Assembly: GCA_017410585.1 (NCBI GenBank)
Contig: JAFQQM010000057.1
Span: 1-64,000, forward strand
Direction of reading: 5' to 3'
DNA from: Clostridia bacterium
GTDB lineage: Bacteria; Bacillota; Clostridia; Oscillospirales; Acutalibacteraceae
Length of the DNA stretch: 64,000 nt
The position numbers were made by a program, and so were the translations under genes. Positions 16,375-25,105 of the stretch are shown here, in pieces; positions within the stretch are counted from its first letter, which is position 1; each line of letters starts with the position of its first letter. Below the pieces are notes generated by a model. It made no database searches. It saw nothing but the letters and a program-made list of their open reading frames with translations, and was not told where the DNA came from.

Positions 16375-16936
16375 ACAGTAAATATTCCAAAAGCGCTTTG
16401 ATGCCGATGAGACAGAGGATGACGCCGCCGGCGATCTCCGCCTTTTTTTGAAATTTGTTGCCGAATTTGTGACCGATCAGCACACCGGCTATTGACAGCA
16501 ACAGGGTGGTCACACCGATGACCGAGATAGCCAGCCAGATGTTGGTGCCGTCGAGTGAAAAACTGACCCCCATCACCAACGCATCGATGCTGGTTGCCAC
16601 GGCCAATGACAGCAGTTCAGTGAGAGAAAACGGCGGCTGGCATTGCTCGCATTCATCACCGCCGCGTATCGCTTCCCAGATCATTTTGCCGCCGATAAAG
16701 GAGAGCAGGATAAACGAGATCCAAGGCGCCAGAAAACTGACGTATTGCGAAAAGGAGGAACCGAGCAACCAGCCGATGAGCGGCATTAACGCCTGAAATC
16801 CGCCAAACAGCAGACCGATGATGAGCATCTGCTTTCGGTTGATACGCGGCATACCCAGTCCCTTGCAGACCGCTACTGAGAAGGCATCCATCGCCAGTCC
16901 GATGCCGATACCGAATACGGTTAAAAATTCCACCAT
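16373..16936 (-). CDS. mntP: Manganese efflux pump MntP
   Basis: A 187-residue six-helix membrane protein of the MntP family. Acidic membrane residues typical of the pump are seen in AMDAFSVAVCKG (D17) and TSIDALVMGVSFSLDG, and the two halves are pseudo-symmetric. It exports Mn2+ from the cell. It follows the metallo-hydrolase gene by 15 bases on the same strand, so both probably share a transcript. The cytosolic loop carries CEQC, unusual but seen in some relatives. Confidence 0.93.
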   Translation of the reverse strand: MVEFLTVFGIGIGLAMDAFSVAVCKGLGMPRINRKQMLIIGLLFGGFQALMPLIGWLLGSSFSQYVSFLAPWISFILLSFIGGKMIWEAIRGGDECEQCQPPFSLTELLSLAVATSIDALVMGVSFSLDGTNIWLAISVIGVTTLLLSIAGVLIGHKFGNKFQKKAEIAGGVILCLIGIKALLEYLL

Positions 16937-16951
16937 ACGGCCCTTCCTTCT

Positions 16952-17764
16952 TTAAAACTGTACACGGCAACCGTCGTAGGCGACCTGCCAGCCATACGGA
17001 GTGGCCTGCTCCTCTAAAAAGGACTGAAGCGGGTTGCCGTTGTGAGAGAAGTGATTGATGTAAACGACCGTGTGATCGGTGACCGCCTTCATACCGCGCA
17101 ACCGGTCGATCACGCGCTTAATGTTGGGGAAACCCATGTGTCCGCCATCGTCGGGGAGGGGGATAAGGACGTTGGTGCAGTCCATACTGATCATATCCAA
17201 CCGGACACCGCTTTGCTCGATGTAGGCAAAGACGTCCTCAAAAAAGTATCCGGTATCGTGTGCGTATAACATCGTCTTTTCGCCTTCGATCAGATAGATG
17301 AAAGCCTCGGCCTGCGGCATATGACGTGCCGGCAGAGGTGTGACCCGATAGGTGCCGAAGGTCACCGTCTTAAACGGTTCCAGCAGATGCACCTCTACGT
17401 TGATCGGAAACCGTCCGCCGAAAAGATCGTATACCGTCTTTGGGCAGTATACCTGCAACGTTTGGGTGCGCATATCGTGCGCATACGGTGGGAAACGCAA
17501 ATGCAGATCATCCAGATAGAAGTGATCTTCGTGAGCGTGAGTGATGAGAAGATAACGGATGGTGTCGCCTTCGATGCCGTTTTGTATAAAATGCCAGTAG
17601 GTATCCGCCGGCAGATCGATGAGCAGATCGTCGTTTACCAGCGCCTGTGAGCGGGTGCGGATATTTCTGCCGCCCAACTTGCGCGCTTCTTGGCAGTATT
17701 CGCAGTGACAAAACAGTGCGGGAAAGCACTCCGACGCGGCGGTGCCGAGATAAGTTAGTTGCAT
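16952..17764 (-). CDS. Metallo-beta-lactamase-fold hydrolase, PhnP-like
   Basis: A 270-residue protein starting MQLTYLGTAASE. The metal-binding motif HAHEDH (in LITHAHEDHFYLDDL) and downstream His/Asp residues (LPARHMPQ, YAHDTGYF, INHFSHNG) fit an MBL fold. An early Cys cluster (CHCEYC) resembles PhnP and related phosphodiesterases. Substrate unknown. Start at 17764 chosen for the AAAGGA element before it; further upstream in-frame codons run into the tRNA terminator. Confidence 0.87.
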   Translation of the reverse strand: MQLTYLGTAASECFPALFCHCEYCQEARKLGGRNIRTRSQALVNDDLLIDLPADTYWHFIQNGIEGDTIRYLLITHAHEDHFYLDDLHLRFPPYAHDMRTQTLQVYCPKTVYDLFGGRFPINVEVHLLEPFKTVTFGTYRVTPLPARHMPQAEAFIYLIEGEKTMLYAHDTGYFFEDVFAYIEQSGVRLDMISMDCTNVLIPLPDDGGHMGFPNIKRVIDRLRGMKAVTDHTVVYINHFSHNGNPLQSFLEEQATPYGWQVAYDGCRVQF

Positions 17765-17791
17765 TCGATCGCATCCTTTCGGGAAAGAAAT

Positions 17792-17828
17792 GAAAAGACC
17801 GTGATTGCAAATACAATCACGGTCTTTC
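17792..17828 (-). terminator. Terminator of the tRNA-Gln gene
   Basis: Minus-strand GAAAGACCGTGATTG / CAATCACGGTCTTTTC hairpin just downstream of the tRNA 3' end. Confidence 0.85.
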
Positions 17829-17829
17829 G

Positions 17830-17903
17830 TGGCTGCGGAACACGGATTCGAACCGCGACAAACAGATTCAGAGACTGTCGTGCTACCTTTACACAATTCC
17901 GCA
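17830..17903 (-). tRNA. tRNA-Gln (anticodon CTG)
   Basis: A 74-base cloverleaf on the minus strand: acceptor TGCGGAA pairing with TTCCGCA, discriminator G and encoded CCA. D arm GTGT/GCAC with GG in the loop, anticodon loop CTCTGAA with CTG at 34-36, T arm CGCGG-TTCGAAT-CCGTG. U1-A72 suits tRNA-Gln. The last anticodon-stem pair (31:39) is a T-T mismatch. Confidence 0.9.
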
Positions 17904-17923
17904 ATATCGGGTCAACGCCTATT

Positions 17924-17951
17924 ATTATAGCGGATTTCTATGATTTGTCAA
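17924..17951 (-). promoter_or_regulatory. Promoter of tRNA-Gln
   Basis: On the minus strand TTGACA (17946-17951), 16 bases, TATAAT (17924-17929), about 20 bases before the tRNA 5' end. Confidence 0.85.
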
Positions 17952-17984
17952 GGTGTTTTTCTAAAAAAAACAAAATTTCTTTGC

Positions 17985-18013
17985 TTGCTTCATCGGCGGG
18001 TCTGTGCTACAAT
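17985..18013 (+). promoter_or_regulatory. Promoter of the YfcE-like gene
   Basis: TTGCTT (17985-17990), 17-base spacer, TACAAT (18008-18013). Confidence 0.7.
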
Positions 18014-18042
18014 GAAAGAAAGTTCTTTCTGGAGGAATTCCC

Positions 18043-18582
18043 ATGAAACTGATGATCGCATCCGACCTGCACGGCTCGGCCTTATATACCGAGCAACTGT
18101 TGCAAGCATACCGCCGTGAACGACCGGAAAAACTCTGTCTGCTTGGCGACCTGTTGTATCACGGTCCGCGTAACGACCTGCCGGAGGGATATGCTCCTAA
18201 AGAGGTGATTGCGCTGCTCAATGCCGAAAAAGAACATCTGCTGTGCGTTCGCGGCAACTGCGATGCAGAGGTCGATCAGATGGTGCTGGATTTTCCGATC
18301 TCCGAAACGCATCAACGCTTGTCGGCGGAGGGTAGAACCTTCTTTCTCTCCCACGGTCATCACCTCGATGACCTGCAAACGCAAACGGTGCGCGGTGACG
18401 TGGTGTTGTCCGGTCACACGCATATTCCCGCCAAGTCAGAGAAGGAGGGGGTATGGTTTCTCAACCCCGGCTCGGTCTCCATCCCGAAAGAGAATTCTCC
18501 GCACGGCTATATGATATACGAAGACGGCCGATTTATGTGGAAGAACTTGGCAGGGGAGACTTACGACACGTTGACCATCTGA
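18043..18582 (+). CDS. yfcE: YfcE-family metallophosphodiesterase
   Basis: A 179-residue calcineurin-like phosphodiesterase. Metal ligands are visible in SDLHGS, LLGDLLYHGPR, VRGNCDAE, LSHGHH and SGHTHIP. The family hydrolyses phosphodiesters in vitro with Mn2+; the physiological substrate is not settled. Strong Shine-Dalgarno TGGAGG upstream. Single-gene unit between its promoter and a bidirectional terminator. Confidence 0.92.
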   Translation: MKLMIASDLHGSALYTEQLLQAYRRERPEKLCLLGDLLYHGPRNDLPEGYAPKEVIALLNAEKEHLLCVRGNCDAEVDQMVLDFPISETHQRLSAEGRTFFLSHGHHLDDLQTQTVRGDVVLSGHTHIPAKSEKEGVWFLNPGSVSIPKENSPHGYMIYEDGRFMWKNLAGETYDTLTI

Positions 18583-18586
18583 ACAG

Positions 18587-18626
18587 GAAAAGACCGTCGG
18601 ACCAAACCGGTCCGACGGTCTTTTTG
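18587..18626. terminator. Bidirectional terminator
   Basis: AAAAGACCGTCGGACC / GGTCCGACGGTCTTTTT between the convergent yfcE and transglutaminase-like genes. Confidence 0.9.
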
Positions 18627-18630
18627 TGCT

Positions 18631-20724
18631 TTACAGCGTCTGTACGGCGTCGGCGTACAACACCAGCGTTCGCATCAGATCCTTGAAATCCTCGCTGTAC
18701 TCGCCTTCAATGACCGTCTTGGCCAACGACAAGGCGCTCAGCCGATAGGTGGCACCGTCCACTTCAACGGTGTATACCGTGTTCAGATCATCCGCACCGA
18801 TGCCGTCGATCGACAGATAATAACGGTTGCCGGTCTGTTGCGCATCGGTCACCGCTTCGGTGAAGTAGAGACGGATGTGGGTCTCGCTCTTGAGAATGAG
18901 CGAGCAACCGAGATAACTCGGCAGACTGTTTTCCTTGACGGTATCGGCAATGCCGCTGACGTCCACCGCGGTCAGATCCAATTCATAATCGGCATTGGCA
19001 AGATCGTCGATGCGAGTCTCAAAATAGACCTGTGCCGCCGCGCCATAGTTGAGCATCGCCTTGGCAACCGCTTTGACGCTGTCGCTGTAATTTCCGGTGA
19101 GCAACGTCTCGGCATACTGCCGGATGCTGGTGGTACGAGAAGCGCCCACCGCCTGTTTGTCCGCATCCACCACCTGCAACGTGTATTCAGCGGTCATATC
19201 TTTGGCGGCGGTCGACATCGTCACCGTATACACCGTATCGATGCCGTTGTTCGGGATGGGCAGATATTGGGTCACACCGTCCGCCGTCACCGCCAATTGC
19301 AGTTCGGTCACGTCGTGATCCGACGGGATCTCCACCGCCAACTGCGTATCCAGCAGATCCCCCAACGTCAGCGACGAGCCGAGAATGCCGACCGACGCCT
19401 CGCGGAAGGTATGGGTGTGTAAGGTGGCGGATTTGGTACCACGTTCGAAATTCGGTGTACTGTAGGCGTTGTAGATGAACTGATTGTTCTCCGCCACAAA
19501 GCCGTAAACCGAATAATAGTCACCGCCGGTCAGATCGGCCGCATACACCTGCACCGAACTGTCGGTCGACGGATCGTAGGAATAGATGCCGTCAGCCAAC
19601 GAGTAATACAGCGTGCCCATCCAAGAAGACAGTGCCGAGAAGTTGCCGGTCCACGAAGAGGTGGCGGAAGCCGCCCAATGGTCGTCTACCGATTCCAGTT
19701 CCCAAGAAGTGGAACCGCCGTCCCAGCGGTTGAGGGTCTTGTTGCGGTTGTCAATGTAATAAAACTGCCCGTCGATATACTGGAACTCGCTGTCCGAACT
19801 CAGCCAAACCGAGCCGTAATCGTAACTGTAGTCGTTGGGGGAGATGTCGTAGTCGTAGGCTCTGTGACCGGAAGCATAGATGGCTTCGCTGGAAAGCAGG
19901 AAGTTGTTGTGGCGGACGCGGCCGGTCCTGTCCCATGTCGGGTCGTCCCAGGTCACGTCAACGTGGTACTTGACACCGTCGATGATGACGATGTTCCAAA
20001 CGTGGTTGAGAACGGCAGAAGCACAGAGATAATCCTCAACCCCCACCAGACTCAGCAGGTAACTGTACGCCTCGGCATAGCCTTGGCAGACCGCTTTGCG
20101 GTTGACCAGCGCACCGACCATCGAAAAACTGGCATCAAAGGCATTGGTCAGTTCACCGTCTTCCAGACGCTCTTGGTCGTACTCGCAATGCACCGCCAGA
20201 CGGTCGTGCAACAGCAGGGCTTTCTGCAGATCGGTCAGGCCGTCCAGATCGGCGGTCATCGCCTTAGCGACCGCCTCATACTGCGCACGGATCTCGGCAT
20301 ATTGCTCGTAGGTGTAGCCGGCGGTGTCGTAGTTAAATTTGATCTGATACAGCATCTTGACGTCGCCGACGCTCATATAGGTATACGAGAACCACGCATG
20401 GAACAGTTCGGGGCAATCCTGAGCGAACAGGTCGCGGATCAGCAGGACGTTCTCATCGGTCATCGGGATGTTGTACGCGCTGACGTCCAGCGACGCCTCC
20501 CACTCCTTACCGGCGTCGGTCAGTTCTTTCTGCAGTTGATCCAGTTGCTCTGCCGTCAACCCCAGTGAATCGTAATTGCCGTTGTCGGCGGCGCTGAGAT
20601 AGACGGTCGGTAACGCCGCTTCTGCCTCGATCACACGCGGCGCGGCCAACGCCGAGAGCGGCATTAGCGACAGCAACATCATAACCGCCATCAACGCGGC
20701 AAACAGTTTGGTCGTTTTTTTCAT
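18631..20724 (-). CDS. Secreted transglutaminase-like protein
   Basis: A 697-residue exported protein. Signal peptide at residues 1-28 ending ALAAP. A transglutaminase-like domain carries the expected triad: Cys in AVCQGYAEAY, His in NHVWNIV and Asp in VDVTWDDP. The middle part (tryptophan/tyrosine-rich YIDGQFYYIDN units) looks like a beta-propeller or DUF5050-type module. The C-terminal about 230 residues contain AKAMLNYGAAAQVYF, a module common on clostridial surface proteins. Probably a cell-wall or extracellular peptidase/cross-linker. ATG 20724 is used, as GGAG then sits at proper distance; GTG 20733 would overlap it. Confidence 0.85.
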   Translation of the reverse strand: MKKTTKLFAALMAVMMLLSLMPLSALAAPRVIEAEAALPTVYLSAADNGNYDSLGLTAEQLDQLQKELTDAGKEWEASLDVSAYNIPMTDENVLLIRDLFAQDCPELFHAWFSYTYMSVGDVKMLYQIKFNYDTAGYTYEQYAEIRAQYEAVAKAMTADLDGLTDLQKALLLHDRLAVHCEYDQERLEDGELTNAFDASFSMVGALVNRKAVCQGYAEAYSYLLSLVGVEDYLCASAVLNHVWNIVIIDGVKYHVDVTWDDPTWDRTGRVRHNNFLLSSEAIYASGHRAYDYDISPNDYSYDYGSVWLSSDSEFQYIDGQFYYIDNRNKTLNRWDGGSTSWELESVDDHWAASATSSWTGNFSALSSWMGTLYYSLADGIYSYDPSTDSSVQVYAADLTGGDYYSVYGFVAENNQFIYNAYSTPNFERGTKSATLHTHTFREASVGILGSSLTLGDLLDTQLAVEIPSDHDVTELQLAVTADGVTQYLPIPNNGIDTVYTVTMSTAAKDMTAEYTLQVVDADKQAVGASRTTSIRQYAETLLTGNYSDSVKAVAKAMLNYGAAAQVYFETRIDDLANADYELDLTAVDVSGIADTVKENSLPSYLGCSLILKSETHIRLYFTEAVTDAQQTGNRYYLSIDGIGADDLNTVYTVEVDGATYRLSALSLAKTVIEGEYSEDFKDLMRTLVLYADAVQTL

Positions 20725-20736
20725 TTTACTCACTCC

Positions 20737-20931
20737 TCAGTTTTGTTTTCGGACGATGGTGTATTCATCGCCCGGTCGGAATAACGGGCATTGCCGACGG
20801 TTGCCATAGGTCATTCTGGCGATATCATCTTCGTCCAACCCCATATCCATATCGCAGACCGGCTCACCGGTCTCTTCGTCCTCATGACAATATAAGCAAT
20901 ACAGACACTCATCGGCGGCTTGTTCGGACAC
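20737..20931 (-). CDS. Small Cys-rich protein, DUF6472-like
   Basis: A 64-residue acidic protein with CLYC-LYC near the N terminus and later Cys residues in PVCDMD and QCPLFRPGDEY, ending TIVRKQN. The pattern of Cys, LDEDDIARM and CPLFRxGDEYxIVRKQ matches a conserved clostridial family of unknown function (I recall it as DUF6472). Probably binds metal. Starts with GTG 20931 behind AGGAGG; 12 bases before the transglutaminase-like gene, likely co-transcribed. Confidence 0.8.
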   Translation of the reverse strand: MSEQAADECLYCLYCHEDEETGEPVCDMDMGLDEDDIARMTYGNRRQCPLFRPGDEYTIVRKQN

Positions 20932-20961
20932 TAGACAACCCTCCTATCTATTACTGTAAAG

Positions 20962-20990
20962 ATTATAACATTATTATTTTCAAATTGCAA
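20962..20990 (-). promoter_or_regulatory. Promoter of the Cys-rich and transglutaminase-like genes
   Basis: Minus-strand TTGCAA (20985-20990), 17 bases, TATAAT (20962-20967). Between this and the plus-strand promoter at 21081 I see nothing else. Confidence 0.85.
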
Positions 20991-21080
20991 CCCCTATAGG
21001 ATTTCACGGCGAAAGCGGGTAATGAGATAAATTTTATGCTTGTTGCTTCAAAAAACAACAAAAAATCGTCCGTTTTTATG

Positions 21081-21109
21081 TTGCAATCCTCTTGCAATTT
21101 TTATATAAT
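21081..21109 (+). promoter_or_regulatory. Promoter of the oxaloacetate decarboxylase operon
   Basis: TTGCAA (21081-21086), 17 bases, TATAAT (21104-21109). Confidence 0.85.
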
Positions 21110-21169
21110 TAGGGTAAAAGGCGAAGATTGTGGATTTTTGCTTTTGACCCTATTAGGAGGTACTGTATA

Positions 21170-21448
21170 ATGCAAATGGGAATTGGCGAAATGTTGTTTG
21201 TCGTGCTTCTTGGTATTGGCACGGTCTTTGTCGGATTGGTTGCGATCATTCTGCTTTGCAAATTGATTGCCGCGGTGTGTCAGCGCTTTGAGAAAAAAGA
21301 AGCGCCGGCTGTTCCGGCTCCGATCGTTGCTCAACCGCAAGCGATCGAAAACCGTCAGGAGATCGTTGCGGCGGTGTCCGCTTGTCTGGCGGAGGAACTG
21401 GGGACGGACGTCTCCGCTATCCGTATCGTATCATTTAAGAAAATTTAA
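21170..21448 (+). CDS. Oxaloacetate decarboxylase gamma-type subunit (OadG family)
   Basis: A 92-residue protein: one N-terminal membrane helix (about 7-34), a charged linker with Pro/Ala (KKEAPAVPAP), and a C-terminal short domain with EIVAAVSACLAEELG. This is the layout of OadG/MmdD small subunits that hold the Na+-pumping decarboxylase together at the membrane. Start ATG 21170 follows AGGAGG. First gene of a four-gene pump operon. Confidence 0.85.
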   Translation: MQMGIGEMLFVVLLGIGTVFVGLVAIILLCKLIAAVCQRFEKKEAPAVPAPIVAQPQAIENRQEIVAAVSACLAEELGTDVSAIRIVSFKKI

Positions 21449-21466
21449 AGTGAGAGGTGCTTTCCA

Positions 21467-21814
21467 ATGAAAAAGTATAACGTAACTGTCAACGGCAATC
21501 GCTATGAGATCGTGCTGGAGGTCGTGGACGCGGCCGACGTCAAACCGGCGGCTCCTGCTGCTACGCCTGCCGCACCGGCGCCGGTTGCGGCTCCGACCGG
21601 CGGTGAAACGGTGACCAGCCCGATGCCCGGTACGATTTTAAACGTCAACGTCCAAAACGGCGCCGCCGTTAAAAAAGGTGACGTGCTGATGGTGCTGGAA
21701 GCCATGAAGATGGAAAATGAGATTATGGCTCCCTGCGACGGTACCGTTTCCTCTGTCAACGTGCAGAAGGGCGCGGCGGTGGAGACCGGCGCGGTACTTT
21801 GCGTGATCGGCTGA
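21467..21814 (+). CDS. Biotin carrier protein of the decarboxylase
   Basis: A 115-residue protein with an N-terminal [14 protein letters not shown] strand, a flexible Ala/Pro linker (about 30-46) and a biotinyl domain. The biotinylated Lys is in EAMKMEN. It carries CO2 from the alpha subunit to the membrane beta subunit. The birA gene at 13607 may modify it. Lies 18 bases after the gamma-type subunit. Confidence 0.95.
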   Translation: MKKYNVTVNGNRYEIVLEVVDAADVKPAAPAATPAAPAPVAAPTGGETVTSPMPGTILNVNVQNGAAVKKGDVLMVLEAMKMENEIMAPCDGTVSSVNVQKGAAVETGAVLCVIG

Positions 21815-21836
21815 TCTCTGCATAAGGAGAGAAATT

Positions 21837-23036
21837 ATGGACGCGATTATGAATTTTCTTGAGCAGACGGGTTTCTTTATGCTCATCAACGGATTTTTGG
21901 ATGGCGGCTGGAAGCAGTTGGTGATGATCTTGGTCTCGCTTTTCCTGCTTTGGCTGGCAATCAAAAAGCAGTTTGAGCCGCTCCTGCTCATCGGTATTGC
22001 CTTTGGTATGTTGCTGACCAATCTCCCCGGTGCCGGTATGTATAACGGCGAACTCTGGACGGAGTTTATGACCGAGGGCTCGGCACACTACCATTCCTAT
22101 GGCTATATTTTGGCCAACGGCGGTCTGCTCGATTACCTGTACATCGGCGTTAAGACCTGCATCTATCCCTGTCTGATCTTTATTGGCATCGGCGCCATGA
22201 CCGATTTCGGTCCGCTGATCTCCAACCCGAAATCGCTGTTGCTCGGTGCGGCGGCGCAGTTGGGTATCTTCATCACCTTTATCGGTGCGATCCTGCTCGG
22301 CTTCAGCGGGCAGGAAGCCGGCTCCATCGGCATCATCGGCGGTGCCGACGGTCCGACCGCCATCTTCGTTACCTCTAAGATGGCGCCCCATCTGCTTGGC
22401 CCGATCGCGGTGGCGGCGTACAGTTATATGGCGTTGGTGCCGGTCATTCAGCCGCCCATTATGAAACTGCTGACCACCAAAGAAGAACGCCAGATCGTGA
22501 TGAAACCGCTTCGTCAGGTCTCCAAGACCGAGAAGATCATTTTCCCGATCGCGGTCACCATCTTCGTGTCGTTGCTGGTTCCGTCGGCCACGCCGTTGCT
22601 CGGTTGCTTGATGCTGGGTAACCTGTGGAAGGAATCCGGCGTGGCAGAGCGTCTGTGCAAGACCGCACAAAACGAACTGATGAACATCGTCACCATCTTC
22701 CTCGGTATCTCGGTGGGTGCTACGGCGACCGCCGAGGCGTTCCTCAACACGCAAACGCTTTTCATTATTGTGCTTGGCGTCTTCGCTTTCGCTTGCGGTA
22801 CGGCAGGCGGCGTGTTGCTGGCGAAGTTGATGAATCTCTTCTCCAAAAACAAGATCAATCCGCTCATTGGCTCGGCCGGTGTTTCCGCTGTTCCGATGGC
22901 GGCGCGTGTGTCGCAGTCGGTGGGGCAGAAGGAAAACCCGTCCAACTTCCTGCTGATGCATGCTATGGGTCCGAACGTGGCGGGCGTTATCGGTTCGGCT
23001 ATCGCGGCCGGTGTGCTGATCGCTCTGTTCGGCTGA
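21837..23036 (+). CDS. oadB: Na+-translocating decarboxylase beta subunit
   Basis: A 399-residue integral membrane protein of the OadB/MmdB/GcdB family. Conserved [10 protein letters not shown] with the essential Asp, [19 protein letters not shown], and [11 protein letters not shown] are present. It decarboxylates carboxybiotin and exports Na+, so it stores the free energy of decarboxylation as a sodium gradient. Starts behind AAGGAG, in line with the alpha subunit gene. Confidence 0.96.
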   Translation: MDAIMNFLEQTGFFMLINGFLDGGWKQLVMILVSLFLLWLAIKKQFEPLLLIGIAFGMLLTNLPGAGMYNGELWTEFMTEGSAHYHSYGYILANGGLLDYLYIGVKTCIYPCLIFIGIGAMTDFGPLISNPKSLLLGAAAQLGIFITFIGAILLGFSGQEAGSIGIIGGADGPTAIFVTSKMAPHLLGPIAVAAYSYMALVPVIQPPIMKLLTTKEERQIVMKPLRQVSKTEKIIFPIAVTIFVSLLVPSATPLLGCLMLGNLWKESGVAERLCKTAQNELMNIVTIFLGISVGATATAEAFLNTQTLFIIVLGVFAFACGTAGGVLLAKLMNLFSKNKINPLIGSAGVSAVPMAARVSQSVGQKENPSNFLLMHAMGPNVAGVIGSAIAAGVLIALFG

Positions 23037-23049
23037 TCGGAGGTTACCA

Positions 23050-24456
23050 ATGGAAAACAAAAAACTGTTTATTACCGATACCATCCTGCGTGATGCGCAC
23101 CAGTCGCAAGCCGCGACCCGTATGCGCATCGAGGATATGTTGCCGGCGTTGGAACGTCTGGATAAGATCGGCTATTGGTCGGTCGAATGCTGGGGCGGTG
23201 CCACCTTCGACTCCTGTATGCGCTTCTTGAATGAAGACCCGTGGGAGCGTCTCCGCACCATCAAAAAGCATATGCCCAACACCAAACTGCAGATGCTTCT
23301 GCGCGGTCAGAACCTGCTTGGTTACAAGCATTATGCCGATGACGTGGTGGAGGCCTTCGTGGCAAGATCCATCGAAAACGGCATTGACGTTATCCGTATT
23401 TTCGACGCGCTCAACGACGTTCGTAACGTCGAACAAGCGATCAAGAGTTGCAAGAAATACGGTGGTATTTGTGAGCCGGCGCTGAGTTACACCGAAAGCC
23501 CCGTCCATAACGAGGACTATTTTGTGGCGCTGGCGAAGGATCTCGAAAATATGGGCGCTGACGTCATCTGCATCAAGGATATGGCCAACCTGCTGTTGCC
23601 GTACGACGCCTACTCGCTGGTCAAAAAACTGAAGGAAAACGTCAAAGTGCCGATCCACCTGCATACTCATAACACCACCGGCACCGGCGATATGACCTAT
23701 CTGATGGCGGCGCAGGCAGGCGTCGATATCGTCGACTGCGCGCTGTCGCCCTTCGGTAACGGTACGGCCAACCCCGCCACCGAGGCGCTGGTGGCGACCT
23801 TGCAGGGCACCGAGCGGGATACCGGTCTCGATCTGGAAGCGCTTGGTGACGTGGCGGCGCATTTCCGTAAGGTTGCCGATAAGATGAAGGCGGACGGTAT
23901 CTTGGATCCCAAGGTCTTAAACGTCGATACCAAAACGCTCATCTATCAGGTCCCCGGCGGTATGCTTTCCAACCTGCTCTCCCAGTTGAAGCAGGCAAAC
24001 GCCGAAGATAAGTATTACGACGTGCTGGCGGAAGTTCCGCGTGTGCGTAAGGATTTCGGCTATCCGCCGCTGGTCACGCCGACCAGTCAGATCGTCGGTA
24101 CGCAGGCGGTTATGAACGTGCTGTCCGGCGAACGCTATAAGATGGTCCCGAAGGAGTCCAAGGGTCTGCTTCGCGGCGAATACGGCAAGTTGCCCGCCGA
24201 AGTGAACGAAGAAGTCCGCAAAAAGGCGATCGGCGATGCCGAAGTCATCACCTGCCGTCCGGCCGACCTGTTGCAACCGGAACTGGAGGCATACGCGGCG
24301 GAGATGAAAGAAAAAGGTATCGGCAAATCCGAGGAGGACGTGCTGAGTTATGCCTTGTTCCCGCAGGTTGCGGAGAAGTTCTTTGCCGTGCGCGATGCCG
24401 CGCCGGTGGAGGAGGATGCGGTCAGAGAACTGATCGTGGAAGATATTTCCTGCTAA
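23050..24456 (+). CDS. oadA: Oxaloacetate decarboxylase alpha subunit (carboxyltransferase)
   Basis: A 468-residue TIM-barrel carboxyltransferase with its C-terminal helical part. Family signature TDTILRDAHQSQAATRMR at residues 8-25, metal ligands in IHLHTHNTTG and the catalytic Lys in ICIKDMAN. It moves the carboxyl of oxaloacetate to biotin. It lacks a fused biotin domain since that is the separate gene at 21467. Could also be annotated pyruvate carboxylase subunit B, but the oadB neighbour makes the pump role likely. Confidence 0.94.
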   Translation: MENKKLFITDTILRDAHQSQAATRMRIEDMLPALERLDKIGYWSVECWGGATFDSCMRFLNEDPWERLRTIKKHMPNTKLQMLLRGQNLLGYKHYADDVVEAFVARSIENGIDVIRIFDALNDVRNVEQAIKSCKKYGGICEPALSYTESPVHNEDYFVALAKDLENMGADVICIKDMANLLLPYDAYSLVKKLKENVKVPIHLHTHNTTGTGDMTYLMAAQAGVDIVDCALSPFGNGTANPATEALVATLQGTERDTGLDLEALGDVAAHFRKVADKMKADGILDPKVLNVDTKTLIYQVPGGMLSNLLSQLKQANAEDKYYDVLAEVPRVRKDFGYPPLVTPTSQIVGTQAVMNVLSGERYKMVPKESKGLLRGEYGKLPAEVNEEVRKKAIGDAEVITCRPADLLQPELEAYAAEMKEKGIGKSEEDVLSYALFPQVAEKFFAVRDAAPVEEDAVRELIVEDISC

Positions 24457-24460
24457 AACC

Positions 24461-24492
24461 AAAATCGGCTCATTTTTATGAGCCGATTTTTA
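24461..24492 (+). terminator. Terminator after the oad operon
   Basis: AAAATCGGCTCAT / ATGAGCCGATTTTT. The next gene starts 22 bases on, so read-through is possible. Confidence 0.85.
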
Positions 24493-24514
24493 CTCTATGA
24501 AAGGAGGGATTCGG

Positions 24515-25093
24515 ATGCCAACCGTTTCGATTACCGTGAATGGACAGACCTATGCCGTGCCGTCGGAACAAACGGTGATGCAGGCGATGGAAACGATCGG
24601 TCTGCATACCCCGCACAGTCACAGTTGCCGTAGCGGCGTTTGCGGCGCTTGCTCGTTTCGGTATCGCTTAAACGGCAAGACCCGCGGCGGTCTGGCCTGC
24701 CAGACGCCGGTAGCGGATGGGATGGAAATACTCAAACCGCCCTCGGCGAAAGCATCCGTTTCTTCCACCGATCCGATCGCCTGCCACTCCTGCGGTCAAT
24801 GTGAACGCATCTGCCCGCAACAGTTGCCGGTGCAATGGATCGTTGCCGCCGCGCGTGACGGCGCGCTTCGCCGTTGTGCGGAACTATCGTTTTTGTGCGT
24901 GATGTGCGGTCTGTGCGCCGAGCGTTGTCCGGTGGGGATCAACCCCGCACTGGAGGCAATGCGTGCCCGCCGTACCGTCGGAAAGTCGCATCATACCTCG
25001 CTCTTGGCGGACAATGCAGAATTGCAGACCTTGGTGTCTGCACCGCTTGCCGCCGTCAAAGCGGCGTATGAAAACCGCGATTTTGAAGGGTAA
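24515..25093 (+). CDS. Fumarate reductase-like iron-sulfur subunit
   Basis: A 192-residue protein. The N-terminal plant-ferredoxin fold binds [2Fe-2S] through C38-x4-C43-x2-C46 and C63. Two ferredoxin-type clusters follow, CHSCGQCERICP and CVMCGLCAERCP, both in C-x2-C-x2-C-x3-CP form. This is the SdhB/FrdB layout but shorter than usual (about 230-250). Start at ATG 24515, seven bases after AAGGAGG. It pairs with the flavoprotein 12 bases downstream. Confidence 0.87.
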   Translation: MPTVSITVNGQTYAVPSEQTVMQAMETIGLHTPHSHSCRSGVCGACSFRYRLNGKTRGGLACQTPVADGMEILKPPSAKASVSSTDPIACHSCGQCERICPQQLPVQWIVAAARDGALRRCAELSFLCVMCGLCAERCPVGINPALEAMRARRTVGKSHHTSLLADNAELQTLVSAPLAAVKAAYENRDFEG

Positions 25094-25105
25094 GGGGGAG
25101 AGTCG

